64,000 bases of DNA from the NCBI RefSeq assembly GCF_000204055.1, contig NW_006768809.1, positions 588,613-652,612 on the forward strand, given 5' to 3'. Below are positions 33,946 through 45,845 of the stretch, piece by piece. The stretch comes from Melampsora larici-populina 98AG31. Lineage: Eukaryota > Basidiomycota > Pucciniomycetes > Pucciniales > Melampsoraceae. The notes under the pieces were generated by a model, which was not told the origin of the DNA, did not search any database, and saw only the letters and a list, made by a program, of their open reading frames with translations. Both the position numbers and the translations under genes were made by a program. Positions within the stretch are counted from its first letter, which is position 1, and each line of letters begins with the position of its first letter.

Positions 33946-35006
33946 TTTCAATTTAATGGAGAGGTCCTAGAACAAGATATCGGATGTTCAGAGTAAAGCA
34001 AGTAACGTAGTTGGAAGTCGAGAACAATAATAAAAGGTAATCTTGGAAGGATGGACCTGTGGTGTTCAGTGGTTGAATTAGTGATTGTGCAACGAATGTC
34101 AATGGCAATGAGGTGATTTGAAAATAAGCGAAGCAATTTGGGAGAAATGGAATACGTTGATGAAGGATCAAGATCCAGACGCTTAGGTTTGTGAGTTGTT
34201 TGAATTGTGAAGTTGAGTGAGAATGACGGAAGAGGAAGAAAGAGAGATAGTTGAATTTAATTATAAGGAACCAGCCCAGTCAGTTATAAAAGGATTCAAG
34301 AGTCAATGCAAGAGTGGATTCCAATCAAGATTGTGGATAATTTTGACTTAAAATGTTAAATGTCTGTATCAGGGACTATTATAATAAAATGATGATCTGA
34401 TCGTAAAGTGAGGAAAGTTGGTTTGACTCTGAGGAATTAATCAAAGTACAAATCGAAAAGGAGGTGTTCGAAAGACTCACAAATTGTTGAGACTGGTATT
34501 CTTTTGTTCAAATTCACTCACTTTAACCTGATCCAAATCGAAATTGCAGTTCAAGTCCAGCGAAACTTATTAATATTAATTAATGACTTCATACTTTCAT
34601 CATCATAACAATAAGATCAGTCACATCATGTGGAGGAGGATGAGATGAAGAGGCTCAAGTGATCTCACACTACGGTCTTGAGTCATTTACATCACCCGAT
34701 TGACCTCCTTTTTGTCACGATGGACTGATCAGGAGCCAGATGGGGTTCTTGCAGTGTGGTATCGAATCTCGATTGGAACTGATAATTCATCTGGTTCATA
34801 CAAATGCACATCAAAGCGGGAGCAGAGAATCTTGTAAGGGTCTGAGAATCAGATGTGCCGTGAAAACATGCCGATATAAATTAAGTTGCACGTCATTCGA
34901 ACCAAAAATGTTTGATCAGTCGGTTGGTCAACCAAGTTTGCCATAATCCTCACATGATGAATGAAAGACTGGCGAATGAACGAGGTTCATTCCAAAATGC
35001 TCAGGA
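33946..35006. other. Upstream flank of paralogue 2
   Basis: This is the duplicated promoter-side DNA of paralogue 2 up to about 34,740, then unique AT-rich sequence to the assembly gap. No gene is recognised. Confidence 0.4.
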
Positions 35007-35106
35007 NNNNNNNNNNNNNNNNNNNNNNNNNNNNNNNNNNNNNNNNNNNNNNNNNNNNNNNNNNNNNNNNNNNNNNNNNNNNNNNNNNNNNNNNNNNNNN
35101 NNNNNN
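35007..35106. other. Assembly gap (100 N)
   Basis: Exactly 100 unknown bases, the usual placeholder for a scaffold gap of unspecified size. Distances across it are not reliable. Confidence 0.99.
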
Positions 35107-35290
35107 GTGAATAACTTCATTCTTGGTTCTAAGAGTCTTACTTTTAAGCTTGTCGATATACTCTCTTGAAGTAAACTTTTGATCCTGCTTGATCCTACAA
35201 TGTTCCTCCTGGAATATGTAGCCTTTAGGTGCACCCAGCTTAATAATTGCCCCGCATGAACGCACCACTTTGAAAACAAGAAACAGATCA
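35107..35290 (-). CDS. Partial coding-like segment at gap edge
   Basis: On the minus strand an open frame reads SCGAIIKLGAPKGYIFQEEH then a Lys/Arg-rich stretch and runs into the gap. It has ordinary protein composition and no stop before the N run. There is a possible AG acceptor just upstream (near 35,275). I cannot name it. It may be an internal exon of a gene whose remainder is lost in the gap, or a transposon remnant. Confidence 0.3.
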
Positions 35291-36274
35291 TTTATACGCC
35301 CAACGAGACCATAAAAGTAAACACAAAAAGGATGTGCACAGAGTCAAGTGTAAAATGTGGGCGATGTTGAGCGTCCATTATTTAAGATCTCCATTCCTGA
35401 GAGCTAAATGTGACCTGTGAATTTAGCCAAGTGGTCCGGTATCAATTTACTTGCGCCGCAAATTTTCACTTTATGACTTGCCGTGCGTAAGTTCCCTGAG
35501 TGTTCCAAGGAGGGGCAATAAGAAACACATAATGGTAGGCCAGATAGGTTGATCTTTTTCTTTCGTGTTTCATCTTTCAACTAACATCTTTTGAAGCATA
35601 GAAAACTCTGCGTCCACGTTCTCTCTTCGATGAATAACAGCAAGTTATCTAACAAAGGACAGTCACGTGGATATCGTGATATTAAGGAGATTTATCACCA
35701 AGATTGTGCATGTGCTATAGAACGCAACTAGTTAGTTCAATTCTGAACAGTGTTGAAGAAATCGTAAATCCTGAAATGAAAGTCAATTCTATCCCCCTTT
35801 TGCAACTTTTGGTGGACGGGGTTTTTTTGAAGAAGTTGATTGAGATTATAACATTATCTTGAAAGATCACAACAAGGTTTTAAGGACAAAAGACACTCCA
35901 TGAGTATGTATGCTGTTGACAAGTTGGATAGAGGCCAAGTGTCAGTTTCACATTGACACATTAAACATTGATCTCAAAGGGGTATTGTACTTGCTTTACT
36001 CCTCCGGTCACTCAGGATTTGAGTCTGATGCACTTTTTAGATCAAAGTCCCAGCTTGCGGACATTTGCCTTATTTTCTCGAGTTCCTCTCTTTGTATCTC
36101 ACCGACAGAAACTTGGAAAGGACACAGGCAAACTGCTTTTTTTGTTTTCATCAGACAAACTTCATTCCAAACAAACTTCACATTAGCACATTGTCTGTAG
36201 GTCCCAGACCATACATAAAAAAGAAAAAACTCAAGGAAAAAGATTATAAACTATATACACAAGCATTTCTTACT
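35291..36274. other. Intergenic region
   Basis: No supported gene. Plus-strand frames at 35,910-36,304 overlap one another in different frames and look like chance in AT-rich DNA downstream of the SAPA-repeat gene. Confidence 0.4.
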
Positions 36275-37165
36275 TTATTTTTTCTTCATTTTTGCCATTT
36301 CTAAGAATCTTGGTTTTTGAAACATAAATCTACCTTCACGTAAAGAGCTCTCAGATCGAGAAGTTGATAATGCCCTTTCGCTGATCGTCTCTACCTCTTC
36401 GTTTTTATCAATAGGGAATTGAGGAAAGTTACCTGCCAATCTGGAATCAAATCCTGCATGAAAACGAACGTGTCGGTGTGCTAGCTTTTTTCTAAGACTT
36501 GCAGGTTTTGATGAACTACCTTGTGAGTCGGGGTCGTCAGAATCAGTCAAGTCGTCGAATTGGGTAACATGGGCTGGGGCGCTTACAGCATTTCCGGAAC
36601 CGTGTCCTTCATCTTGGTTATTGTTTTCAGCATTTGATCCTTCGAATTGGGTTTGGTGAGCCGGTGCACTTTGGGTATTGTCTTCGTCTGGGGGAGAGAT
36701 GGACCTTGGGGTATCAGTTGAAAATTCCACAGTATCGCTAAACTTAACTCGACGAGCTGGGGCACTTTTTGACTTCGATGGTGATTCCTCTCCGACTGTG
36801 TGAGCGCGTCTCCTAGTTTGAGCCGGGGCCGAGTGTGGTAATCGTTCGTCTTCAGAGTTTAGTATTTCCATTTCTTCTGGGATCTCGACTTTCTTTGGTA
36901 ATGGAGGAGGAAGAACGTAATAATTAGGAGGGGGAGGTAAAACATTTCTACTAACGTGTTCATAACCAGTATAAATAGCTCTTCGGCTTAGCTCTTCACG
37001 ACGGGCTCTTCTAGCTATCTCTTCTTCTGAATCAAACATGGGATCGTAAAAGTCATCTGGAATTCCACGGCATTGAAATGATTCATCTGAGTCTACCGAG
37101 TTAACCGATGTATTCGAAGCGTTAGATCCGCGGCGTCCAAAGATTTTTCCAAGAGCTGAAGGCAT
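36275..37165 (-). CDS. SAPA-repeat protein with RVKF motif
   Basis: A single-exon frame of 296 residues from the ATG at 37,165; no family recognised. The N-terminus is basic (GKIFGRRGS), followed by an acidic patch (DDFYDPMFDSEEEIARR) and a proline run (PPPPNYYVLPPPLP). Four SAPA motifs start at residues 112, 134, 166 and 195. The last two are followed by H-x-x-Q-F and the second by RRVKFSDTVEF. RVKF at 139-142 and HVRF at 232-235 fit the RVxF consensus by which regulators dock on protein phosphatase 1, so a PP1-binding scaffold is a testable idea, not a finding. There is no signal peptide or membrane helix. The composition suggests intrinsic disorder. Confidence 0.65.
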   Translation of the reverse strand: MPSALGKIFGRRGSNASNTSVNSVDSDESFQCRGIPDDFYDPMFDSEEEIARRARREELSRRAIYTGYEHVSRNVLPPPPNYYVLPPPLPKKVEIPEEMEILNSEDERLPHSAPAQTRRRAHTVGEESPSKSKSAPARRVKFSDTVEFSTDTPRSISPPDEDNTQSAPAHQTQFEGSNAENNNQDEGHGSGNAVSAPAHVTQFDDLTDSDDPDSQGSSSKPASLRKKLAHRHVRFHAGFDSRLAGNFPQFPIDKNEEVETISERALSTSRSESSLREGRFMFQKPRFLEMAKMKKK

Positions 37166-38484
37166 TTTCAGTTAGCAAGTTTATAAAGGTTTGAGTTCTT
37201 GTAGGTGTATTGTGATAAAGATTTCTTAAGTTTTGCGTGGATTTCGTGCTATGTGGATAAGGTCGTTGAGTGAAGTTTGTAAAGTGTTTGGTGATGGATG
37301 GCAGTAAGCAGAACATCGAAGCTCTTATATAGTGCTTCAAAATCATAAGATCAGCTTCTCTACTCTGCTGTCTCAAGCCTGGAAATTCACTCGTAAGCTA
37401 GTTAGTTGAGCTTATGAAAAGTACCTTCAATTGCAATGCTTTCTTAGCTATAAGATACGCGGAGGCTGCCGTTTGTTCATTTATGGGGGAGCCATTGTGC
37501 ATTTGACATTTTACAATCCATACTGTTTGGCCTTGTGAAATGTCACTGACAATATTTTTCTCGCATCCACTGTGCTTACATCAATGATGCTGAGTGATGG
37601 GTTGTTCAGCTTCTACGACCGCGATCCATGTGAATTGCTTTTCCGTTCATTTCTATCCAGTAGATTTGAAAAGTCGGGTTGCATGAATGTCTGAAGCTGC
37701 AAAAGTGCAAGACAAAAGTGACATTTCCTCTCTCGCCTTGAGTCATAGTATTTTGTTTTGAATTGCGACACGAAAAAACGCTTAGCAGGTTCATTGCATT
37801 TCCAGGTAGGATCGGGATCTTTAGCCTCGCACAGACTCGGGAGTGATTGTCACGAGATTTCTTTATGGTCTCAATGTTGCGATAAGGCCTTTCAAATTCA
37901 CAAGTTTCTGGACAACATGGATTCGGTCAAATAGTCTCAATTGGAGTCTATGATGCAGGTCGTGGATATCTTGGCTAGCCTTTTCAAACCCCAGTCTCTT
38001 CTTACTCCATGAGACAAGGCCATCAGTCACAAGGTGATCTCTCAAACACCTACTCTAGAACCAAAAAGCCCATCGGTTTGAATGTCCTAACTACACACAG
38101 AAGCATCATACTTAGCTTCTTCGCTTAAATAACGCATATTAAAGAATGATAATGATATTTCAGATACAAATGAAGAAACCACCTTCCATCTATAGGATAG
38201 GTCAAATTACAAGTCGGCTTTAAATACCAATGAATGTCACATCAAACAAAGAACACAAATTTCACAAAGAACTTATATACTTTGATATTCAAAGAAAACT
38301 GCTGACCAAAGGAGCAAAATAAGAAGAGATGACAAAATGAAAGACGAAAAAAAGTAGATAGGCCAAAGGAAAAAGATGAAAGTTTCGAGGACACCGGGCC
38401 ATGTGAACAATGTGAATCAAAATATGTCAGATTAACAAAATCTGAAAGTGAAAGACGAATTAAGGAAACATGTTGTAGTTAAAT
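37166..38484. other. Intergenic region
   Basis: Holds the promoter of the SAPA-repeat gene (to about 37,400) and the 3' side of the RA-PH gene. Minus-strand frames of about 60 codons at 37,606-37,794 and 37,863-38,045 are not recognised. Confidence 0.4.
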
Positions 38485-41432
38485 TCATGATTTCCTGCTA
38501 CCTAATGTTCGACTCCTTGATAAAGGTTTATGTTGCTGATCAGCTCCCAATTTCTTCATTGGGACTTGAGCGAACGGATCTGTGTCCTGAAATCTCAATA
38601 ACGTCTTCCCATCTGATTTGGCTCGGGCCTGCACTTCGGCTAGATGTTCTTTACGTTCATCAGGTCCCATCTGCTCCCAGCCTCGAGTTGGCGCACCTCC
38701 AGCTGGGGTGACATGAGCAGGCAAGGCAGGTTGCTGGGTTGGACGATTACTTGCTCCTGGTTGATTGAGATCACCGAGGAGTGTTCCCTGTCGAAATCTC
38801 GAAACGTTTTCCATCCCGAGTAACGTAGGTTTTCGACTTAGTCCACCATTGACGGATGGGTTGCGAGTTCTGCCTTCTGTGACCGGCAAGTCAGTTGGGG
38901 GTGGTACGTGAGAAGCGGATGCGACTCGAGTAGCACTGTTAGAAACCCTCGGACGCGATGATGTCCCGTGTTCTGCGGAGGACCGGTTAAGTGTTGAACT
39001 CGGTGGGTCTGAAAGCTTTGTCCGTGGTACTTCTGGGCTTGCTGTAGCAGTAGCATTGCTCATGATGTAAAACGTCTGTAAAATAAAGAAATGATCAGAA
39101 CTGATACGTTATAGAATTCAACTCTCAGGATTTACTTACTCTCGCATCATAAAGCCTGCGAATCCATTCAAGTTGCGTGTTCTCATCCTTGCACGCAAAA
39201 TAATGAATAAAATCCGACTTGGTTTCAAAGAAGCTGTACTTGTTCAAACTCTTGACCCCAAAGGCAAAAGGTTTAGGAGCTTTGACACGTGAGGAGGCAA
39301 CGTAAAAGACATCGAAGTTTGCCAAAGTGCATAAAAACACTTCATCCTTGCCCTGCAGAAGGTTGATCAATCATCCAAGTCAGTCAAACATACAATCGCC
39401 CGAGGAGTTTGGCAATTCACCTTTTCATTAGAACAGAAGTATATCCCGTTCTCTTTGAGGATCACATATTTCTTGGACCATTTGCCAGGTTTTAGCTCAC
39501 AAAACAGGTTACTACCCCAGGTCCCAGCTGTCATAGCACGTTTCTGGATAGCCAAAGAAGCCAAAGCGTGTCTTTGAATCAAGAGATAACTGTTATCGGT
39601 ATTGGCTGTCCATGTGTCAACCACTGACATCACTGTCTCGATTTGTCTGATGGGCCGCTCTACAAGTACACGAATGACAAGAGAAGACAATCATTTGGTC
39701 AGCTAAAACGAGCTACTCATCCTCAAGACTCGGGCTACTTACCAATGCCTAAATTCTCCCAAACCTCGAAGACTCCCCATTCACCATATCCTTGCGAGTG
39801 CATTGCAAGTTCGCCGCGCTGTTCAGCCTCCTTCAAGAGATCTGAGACCGTAGATTTCTCGTCGATCTCAATCATCACCGTCCTAGTTTGATCGATGACT
39901 GCAACCTTTTGTAACGCTCGCCGGCTTGGCCTAGGTAAGGAGTTACTTCCAATGGTAGGAGAATGACAAACCATGGGGGGAGAAAGTAGCGCAGTCGCGT
40001 CGGATGGCATGGGTTGGGGCGGTATCGCCAGGGCACTCGGTCTGCGAGCTTGAGACTTGGTTCGGCTGAGATTTGCTCCAGCGGGAAGAACAAGAGCATT
40101 GGGAAGCGGCGGAGAGGCTGACATTGGTGTAGCCACTTTCCTAGATGCTAAAGTGTTACCACGACGTAGTCCGTCTGATCGTGAAGTGGTCGATCGGGGT
40201 TCGGCAGGGTTTGCAGGGATGTCCATCTTGCGGGTTGTCGAAGATGGGAGAGTAGACGGGAGACCAAGAGTTTGGCCGCGCTTCAAAGGTTCACGACGCG
40301 GAAGAGCTGGCGTAGAAGACATGGGGACAGTCGGAGTGAGATCAATTGCATTTGCTTTGGGAGACTTCGTCAATCGTCCCTGGGCGCGTCCTTCTTTGGT
40401 CAATTCCTGCTGGCGGGAGCGAGTTGGTATGTTATGGAACATGGCGACGTATTGAGGTGACGATACCTGCTCTTTGCCGCTAGAATCGAGTTCGTCATCA
40501 TCTACAGCTGATCCATGAGCGCCTCCCATGGTGAGAACAGATTCCTTGATGAATGGAGAAAGTGGCTCTAGTTGCGCTCGACTTTGTTTGCGAGACTGGG
40601 CACTGGCATCCGTCTGCGGTAAGAGAGGGTGTCCTATTGGCTCAGGTAGACCGGAGGCAACGTTGGTATTGATTGAAAGTCCTGCCACCCGTTGTGAGCG
40701 TGGGTCCTCAGTCTTTGATCGACTATGATGCTGGACATTCTCGAGTCGACGTGAGAGCTCATCTGGCGAGACTGCGAATGGATCTCGAAGGGCTGGCTTC
40801 TGTTTGGCGCACGATTTTTGTCGCTTCAATAAATTCAAAGGTTTGTTGTCATCGTCGTCATTTGAGTTGGGCTTCATTGTGAGTTTAGCAGCAGCTGCTG
40901 CCAAATCTAATTCACGTTGAGCAGCTTCTTTCCTATGCTGATCTTCAATATTCTTTTGACGCTGTAGGCTCGCGAGCTCCTTGGCTGCCTTCTCGGCCTT
41001 TTCCGCCTCGCGGAGCTTCCGGCGTGCATGTCGTTTCGCTCGATCCTCGCGAAGTGACTTCTGAACCTTCAAAGCATCTGGATGACGCTGCCCTAATGGA
41101 ACATCGTCGCTGTCGTCACTATCAACTTCTTCCTCAACCTCGTTATCAATGGCAGATGTTGGGGGATCATGGCTACTTTGATCAGAGTCGGATCCATTCT
41201 GTCGGCTTACTTGATCGCGCTTTTCTGATGGTCGGAAAGAAGGAGCGGTAGTTCGGTCTGATGATCGATTGGCCTGGTAGTGGACCTTGTCTGTGGAGGA
41301 CGTTCCCACCGGTCTTGAACCACTCGGTCGTTCACTTCCGGGATGTGCGCTGATTGGCAAGGACTGGGGTTCCCAATTGCTTTGGTAGCTACTGTTACCA
41401 AAAGATGTACGGGTAACAAGAGAGGGGCTCAT
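38485..41432 (-). CDS. RA-PH domain adaptor protein (MRL-like layout)
   Basis: Four exons, 41432-39743, 39659-39421, 39352-39140 and 39075-38485, give 910 residues in frame. The N-terminal 500 residues are Ser/Pro-rich, with an acidic EVEEEVDSDDSDDVPLGQRH and a Lys/Arg/Glu/Ala coiled-coil-like stretch (RRKLREAEKAEKAAKELASL). A Ras-association-like domain follows (QKVAVIDQTRTVMIEIDEKS, residues about 500-585), then a PH domain (about 610-715: LKPGKWSKKYVILKENGIYF ... FIHYFACKDENTQLEWIRRL, with the expected late Trp). A disordered tail includes ENVSRFRQGTLLGDLNQP. This RA-then-PH order is that of Mig10/RIAM/lamellipodin adaptors, which link Ras-type GTPases and phosphoinositides to actin. By inference it acts at the plasma membrane in polarity. 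The start could lie further upstream if a 5' exon exists. Confidence 0.8.
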
Positions 41433-43954
41433 GTCGCACCTGCTTGATGCCCACCAATTGGGTTAAAAATCGTTTTCCGACTCTTCAGGTCGACTTGCCA
41501 AACCTTCCGTTCAGGAAGAGATAAGTGCCGTGTTATCGGCTCTATGCCAGTCTGTCGATATGTTAGACGGATATGAGTAAGTAGGTGATGAGTCTGTGGT
41601 TTAAGCGAGCCGAGTGTACGATAGAGAGGATGAATATTCCGGCGGTGAGCTTCGAATTGGTGAGTGATGAGCAAAGGTCAGGTTTATTTACGTCAAATGG
41701 AGCAAGCGCTTTATGGGTGAGCCGGTTGGTTGGTGATGGAGCATCTACTCCTTTATTGAGATGGGGTAGCACTGGCAGCAGTGCAGGAGTGCAGGAGTGT
41801 GCCTAAGTACGGGGTGCGGTCCCAGAGTCGGGCACTCGGATCCACACACTTGCCAGCCAGCCTTCGAGTCTCCCCGCTAGGTCCGGGAGGATGGCGGGTG
41901 GTTTTGGGGGTCCCCGGGGCTCTTTCGGTCTCTATCTTGACCCTGGGATATCCGTATCCCTGTTGTGAGCTAGCCAAAGAGGACCTGAGGGGGGATGCTC
42001 ACCAAATCCTAAGGCTAGAAGCAGGTGGGTCAAACTTATCTAGGTCCTACATACTCGCTTGGCTATGGAGGACTTGGATATGTGGTTTTGCAGGGGGTGA
42101 GTGTTGAAATTGTTTAATGAGAAGCTTGCAGAATTTCTGTATGGAAGATCAAGATAAAAAGGGCTAACACAAGTGATGAGCTCACTTGATCTATGGAAAG
42201 TAAACACTAGAAGGCATAACTATCAGATAAATCATATTAAGCAAAGGGGAACAGATCAAAAAATTCAATCTTTGAATGATTTCTCTTTCCCAAGATGGGG
42301 AAAGAGATTTGGTGCAATTTTTCTCAACAGGTCTCTATAATTAATAATCATTCTTTTCAGCTGATTGGTTGGGGTATGTGGTTTTCATCCTTATTTGTTT
42401 CCCTTACTTTCTTTCAATAAATACGTCAGTTTCTGATTATCTTTTAATTCACCATTCCTAATGTCTCCTTTTCTTTAATTGCTTCTTGAAGTCTTTTATA
42501 TTATTTGACTGACCACCAACAAGAAGAGTTGGAATTGGTTGCCCAAATGGAGCCCAAACCAGTGGCAGTGTGAGTGATGGCAATATCAGCTACTTCAGGA
42601 GTGAACCATAACTAAAGGTCAGTTGACAGAAGCTCATGCTGATGTAAAACACTTTCCAACAGTGTCAGCTCCCGAGCTCTCAAGCATGAAGAGCCAGAAG
42701 AGCTACACATTTAAATAATAAAAATAAATAATAAATATTTCATTTCTTTCCATAAGTACAAGAGGAGCGTATATGTTACACTATACCTTGATAATTACAA
42801 CTTTCAGACCTAGTTTCAAAGGTCACATAAAAAAAGAGAAGATATGAAATGGTCTGATGGAGACATCCAAACATATGCATCTTAGGACTTAATATCTAAA
42901 AATCTAAAGAACTAGATGTTCACATTCTCTAAAAATCTAATGAATGACATATCAAAAGAAATTCTCGAAAGAATATCAGAGAGCACTCGAGTCACTATGA
43001 AAGAGACTAGGTCGGAGAAAAGGAACACTCTTGAAACTATTAGTAAGAGGTTTGATAAAAGAATACGATAGATTAGCTAATGCCAAGAAAGAAAGAGCAG
43101 TGATCAATATAAAGACTACTCACAAGCTAATGATGATTATCCAACTAATCAAAGTTGCCAAGAGACCAATCCTGAGAACCCAGTATTGAAGAAGTAGACG
43201 GGTTAAGGCTTAGTGTCGTAATAATCAACGAATTGAATTCATTTTACGTAAGATCACAAAGTATCAGTTCGGAGCAGTAAGCTCCAGAGAAAAGAAACCT
43301 ATAGTCAACCACAAGCAGTACGAGTAGAGTCTAAGGGTATAAATACCTGACTACTGAGCGAGATAGAAAAGAGGACACCTGATTTCACCACCACTATCTT
43401 CTAAATTAGATTACATCTAAAACTAGAATACCCCTTATCTTATACCCGTTTTAAAAAGAGATTCCCAAAGAATAACTTTTAGACACCTTATTTCAACCAG
43501 ATTTTAAATCAGAGTCATCTTTTGTTCTTATAAGTTTTTAAGCTATACTCCAAGGACTCCTATTCGTCGAACGTAATCTCGGTTAGTTAGTTTCTTACTC
43601 TCCACTGGTCAAGGACCCAGGTTTTGTGACCTCTTGGTTGGCAAGATTCCTGTTGATTTGATCGCAGGCTACTCATTGTCTTAGGACTTGAGAATAATTA
43701 CGGCTCAGGCTAGACCAGCTATCATCTGCTAAACGAGCAGTGGGCCTGTAGTTAGAAGTACCTTACACAGGAATAAAGGAGAGTTAATCATTAGCTAATA
43801 TTCTTTCTGTTTGATTCTAATAACTTTACTAGAAGGAACAACGTGTATTCCCGTAACCAGCGGAATAACTTGTCAGGACTCACGTACGGAGTTAATAGAC
43901 TAGACCTTTCTGTACGTTATATCAGTAGCCACCCTGACAAACAGTATGATCTAG
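41433..43954. other. Gene-poor stretch, possible LTR-like DNA
   Basis: 41,570-42,100 is GC-richer than its surroundings with overlapping open frames on both strands, none recognised. 42,110-43,950 is AT-rich and non-coding. 43,250-43,940 has a TATAAATA box near 43,339 followed by pyrimidine-rich sequence, which could be part of an LTR, but no paired repeat or tRNA primer site was found. Confidence 0.35.
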
Positions 43955-44409
43955 ATGAGTCCTTTGACCATCTACCCAATGATTTGGTATGACCCAAAGA
44001 ATTGGAGTGGGAAAAGGTTAGAAATGGGAGAAGATGGAAATGAGATGGGTTTTTGCATTGATCATACTTGGTACTACATTTGCACATTTTTTTTCAGAAA
44101 ACCTCTTCATCAATATTTCAATTTCTTATATCACTGCGCTTCATGAGATATTGTTCAACTGGGCCAGGGGATCTCTTTATTCTCTTCCTTTCATTCTTGA
44201 AAAAACAAAAACCTACCTTTTTATGGAAGTGCTTTGTATACATTTTTCATTGGTTTTCATTTATATTTTACACACTCAGTATATCTACAGAACTGGTCAT
44301 ACACAGATGTCATGTAAGGTTACACCTTACTATCACAGGTGTGACAGGTGGAGATACTCAGTTGTTGTAGTTTCTATAGGCGTGATTGTTTCTTTTCTTT
44401 CTTCTTCAC

Positions 44410-44570
44410 CTATCTCTTCTTTCTATCTTCAATTCTTGGTTCCATTTCACTTGGGGGTTTTCATCTGATGCCTTTCTGAGCTAGGTATGGAGACCTATCT
44501 CTTCTTTCTATTTTCAATTCTTGGTTTCATTTCACTTGGGGGGTTTTCATCTGATGTCTTTCTGAGCTAG
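44410..44570. repeat. Two-copy direct repeat, period 85 bp
   Basis: A 75-base unit (TATCTCTTCTTTCTATCTTC ... CATCTGATG-CTTTCTGAGCTAGG) at 44,410-44,484 is repeated at 44,495-44,570 with only a few substitutions. It lies at the end of a chance open frame and appears non-coding. Confidence 0.85.
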
Positions 44571-45845
44571 GCCTATTTTCTGATTTGACAATACATTGGT
44601 TCTAGAAAACTTTGTGGTTTTTGCCACTCGTGCCAACCCATCTTTAGTGTAGTTCCTAAATAGGAACTTCCATGTCATAGCATGAGTAAACAGAAGGTGT
44701 TAAAAACTTGATTTTATGTATTGAGAATTCCTTCAACATATAGAAAAGATGTTGTATTCACTTTACTGATTGTTTTATATAAACATGGTGTGTAATGTTG
44801 TAAAAGTTGTTCTTTAAAAAACCCAGGGGTGTTGATCTGTCTGGTATGTATGTGGAGGACAAGTGGTGTGAAATGATGATGACACAAATATCAATGGACT
44901 CAACGCTTGGTCACCCACTTATCACACAATTGGTGAGATAGTTGTGACTGAATTGGAGCCTGATTGCTACAAGTCTGGATGTCCTGAACAAAATTCATAT
45001 CCTCTCACTATGACCCACCAAAGTTGTTGAAGTCTGTCTTTCTTTGAACCTACATGTCCATCCAGATTATTGGCTTTGGCAATCAAGATGAAAGTTCTGA
45101 CTCTTTGTCCTGATTGGGGGCTATTGGGTTCATGCTTGATCAACTATCAATGGTTGGTCAAGGTTAAAATTTGCTTTCCAAGTAAACCATGCAGGCTTTT
45201 ACTACATAGGCACAATACCTTGATTTTTCTCCTGCATGGTCTATAAAATTCCTGTAGATTGCTATTTGGTAGGTCTGGTGCTGTTGCTCTAATATATGCT
45301 GGAAAGATACTTCCCTCACATTCAAATATAAAAGTTACCCTTGCTTGACAGAGACCTTTGATGTGATGTCACAGTCCAAGTAGTCAATGTAAGTTTTCCA
45401 GGGCAAAGAGGAAGCCTTGTGGCATTCCCTTGAATAACGGATCCCAGACTGTTGCTATTTAAGGACATCTCATATTATCAAGTATGAGGAATTGTTGTTG
45501 GAAGTTTGTAAGCTTTATATGGAGACAATAATGGGATGAAAGTGTACTACTCTAGATATCCAAAACTAGTCTTGTGGGGTTGAAAACAGATAGATGAGCA
45601 AAATAAGGAAATGATAACATCAAGCAGAGGTCACAGGAGAGGCAAATAATTCTTGTGATACTATTACAATTTGATCTTCCCAATTTGGAACAAAGAGTGG
45701 TGGTGGTGAAAAATCAGTAAGATATGATGATAGCTCTAATTGATAATCTCTCTGTTATTTTAGTATTTCCCCAACACATCCCATGTCACCTATAAATATG
45801 ATGAGAAAAAAAGTCATTTTTTGAAGACAATATATACCTGTGACA
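44571..45845. other. Gene-free AT-rich stretch
   Basis: No supported coding frame, RNA gene or repeat between the 85-bp repeat and the small TM-protein gene. Confidence 0.4.

Noticed and set aside
41781..42107. 108-codon plus-strand frame in the GC-rich patch
   Set aside because: Opposite-strand frames are equally open, and composition alone explains them.
42102..43940. LTR retrotransposon between TGTTGAAAT and a CA end
   Set aside because: No second LTR, primer-binding site, polypurine tract or reverse-transcriptase frame could be found by eye.
43955..44468. Hydrophobic plus-strand frames as a membrane protein
   Set aside because: They are overlapping frames of T-rich DNA that end in a non-coding direct repeat; hydrophobicity follows from base composition.
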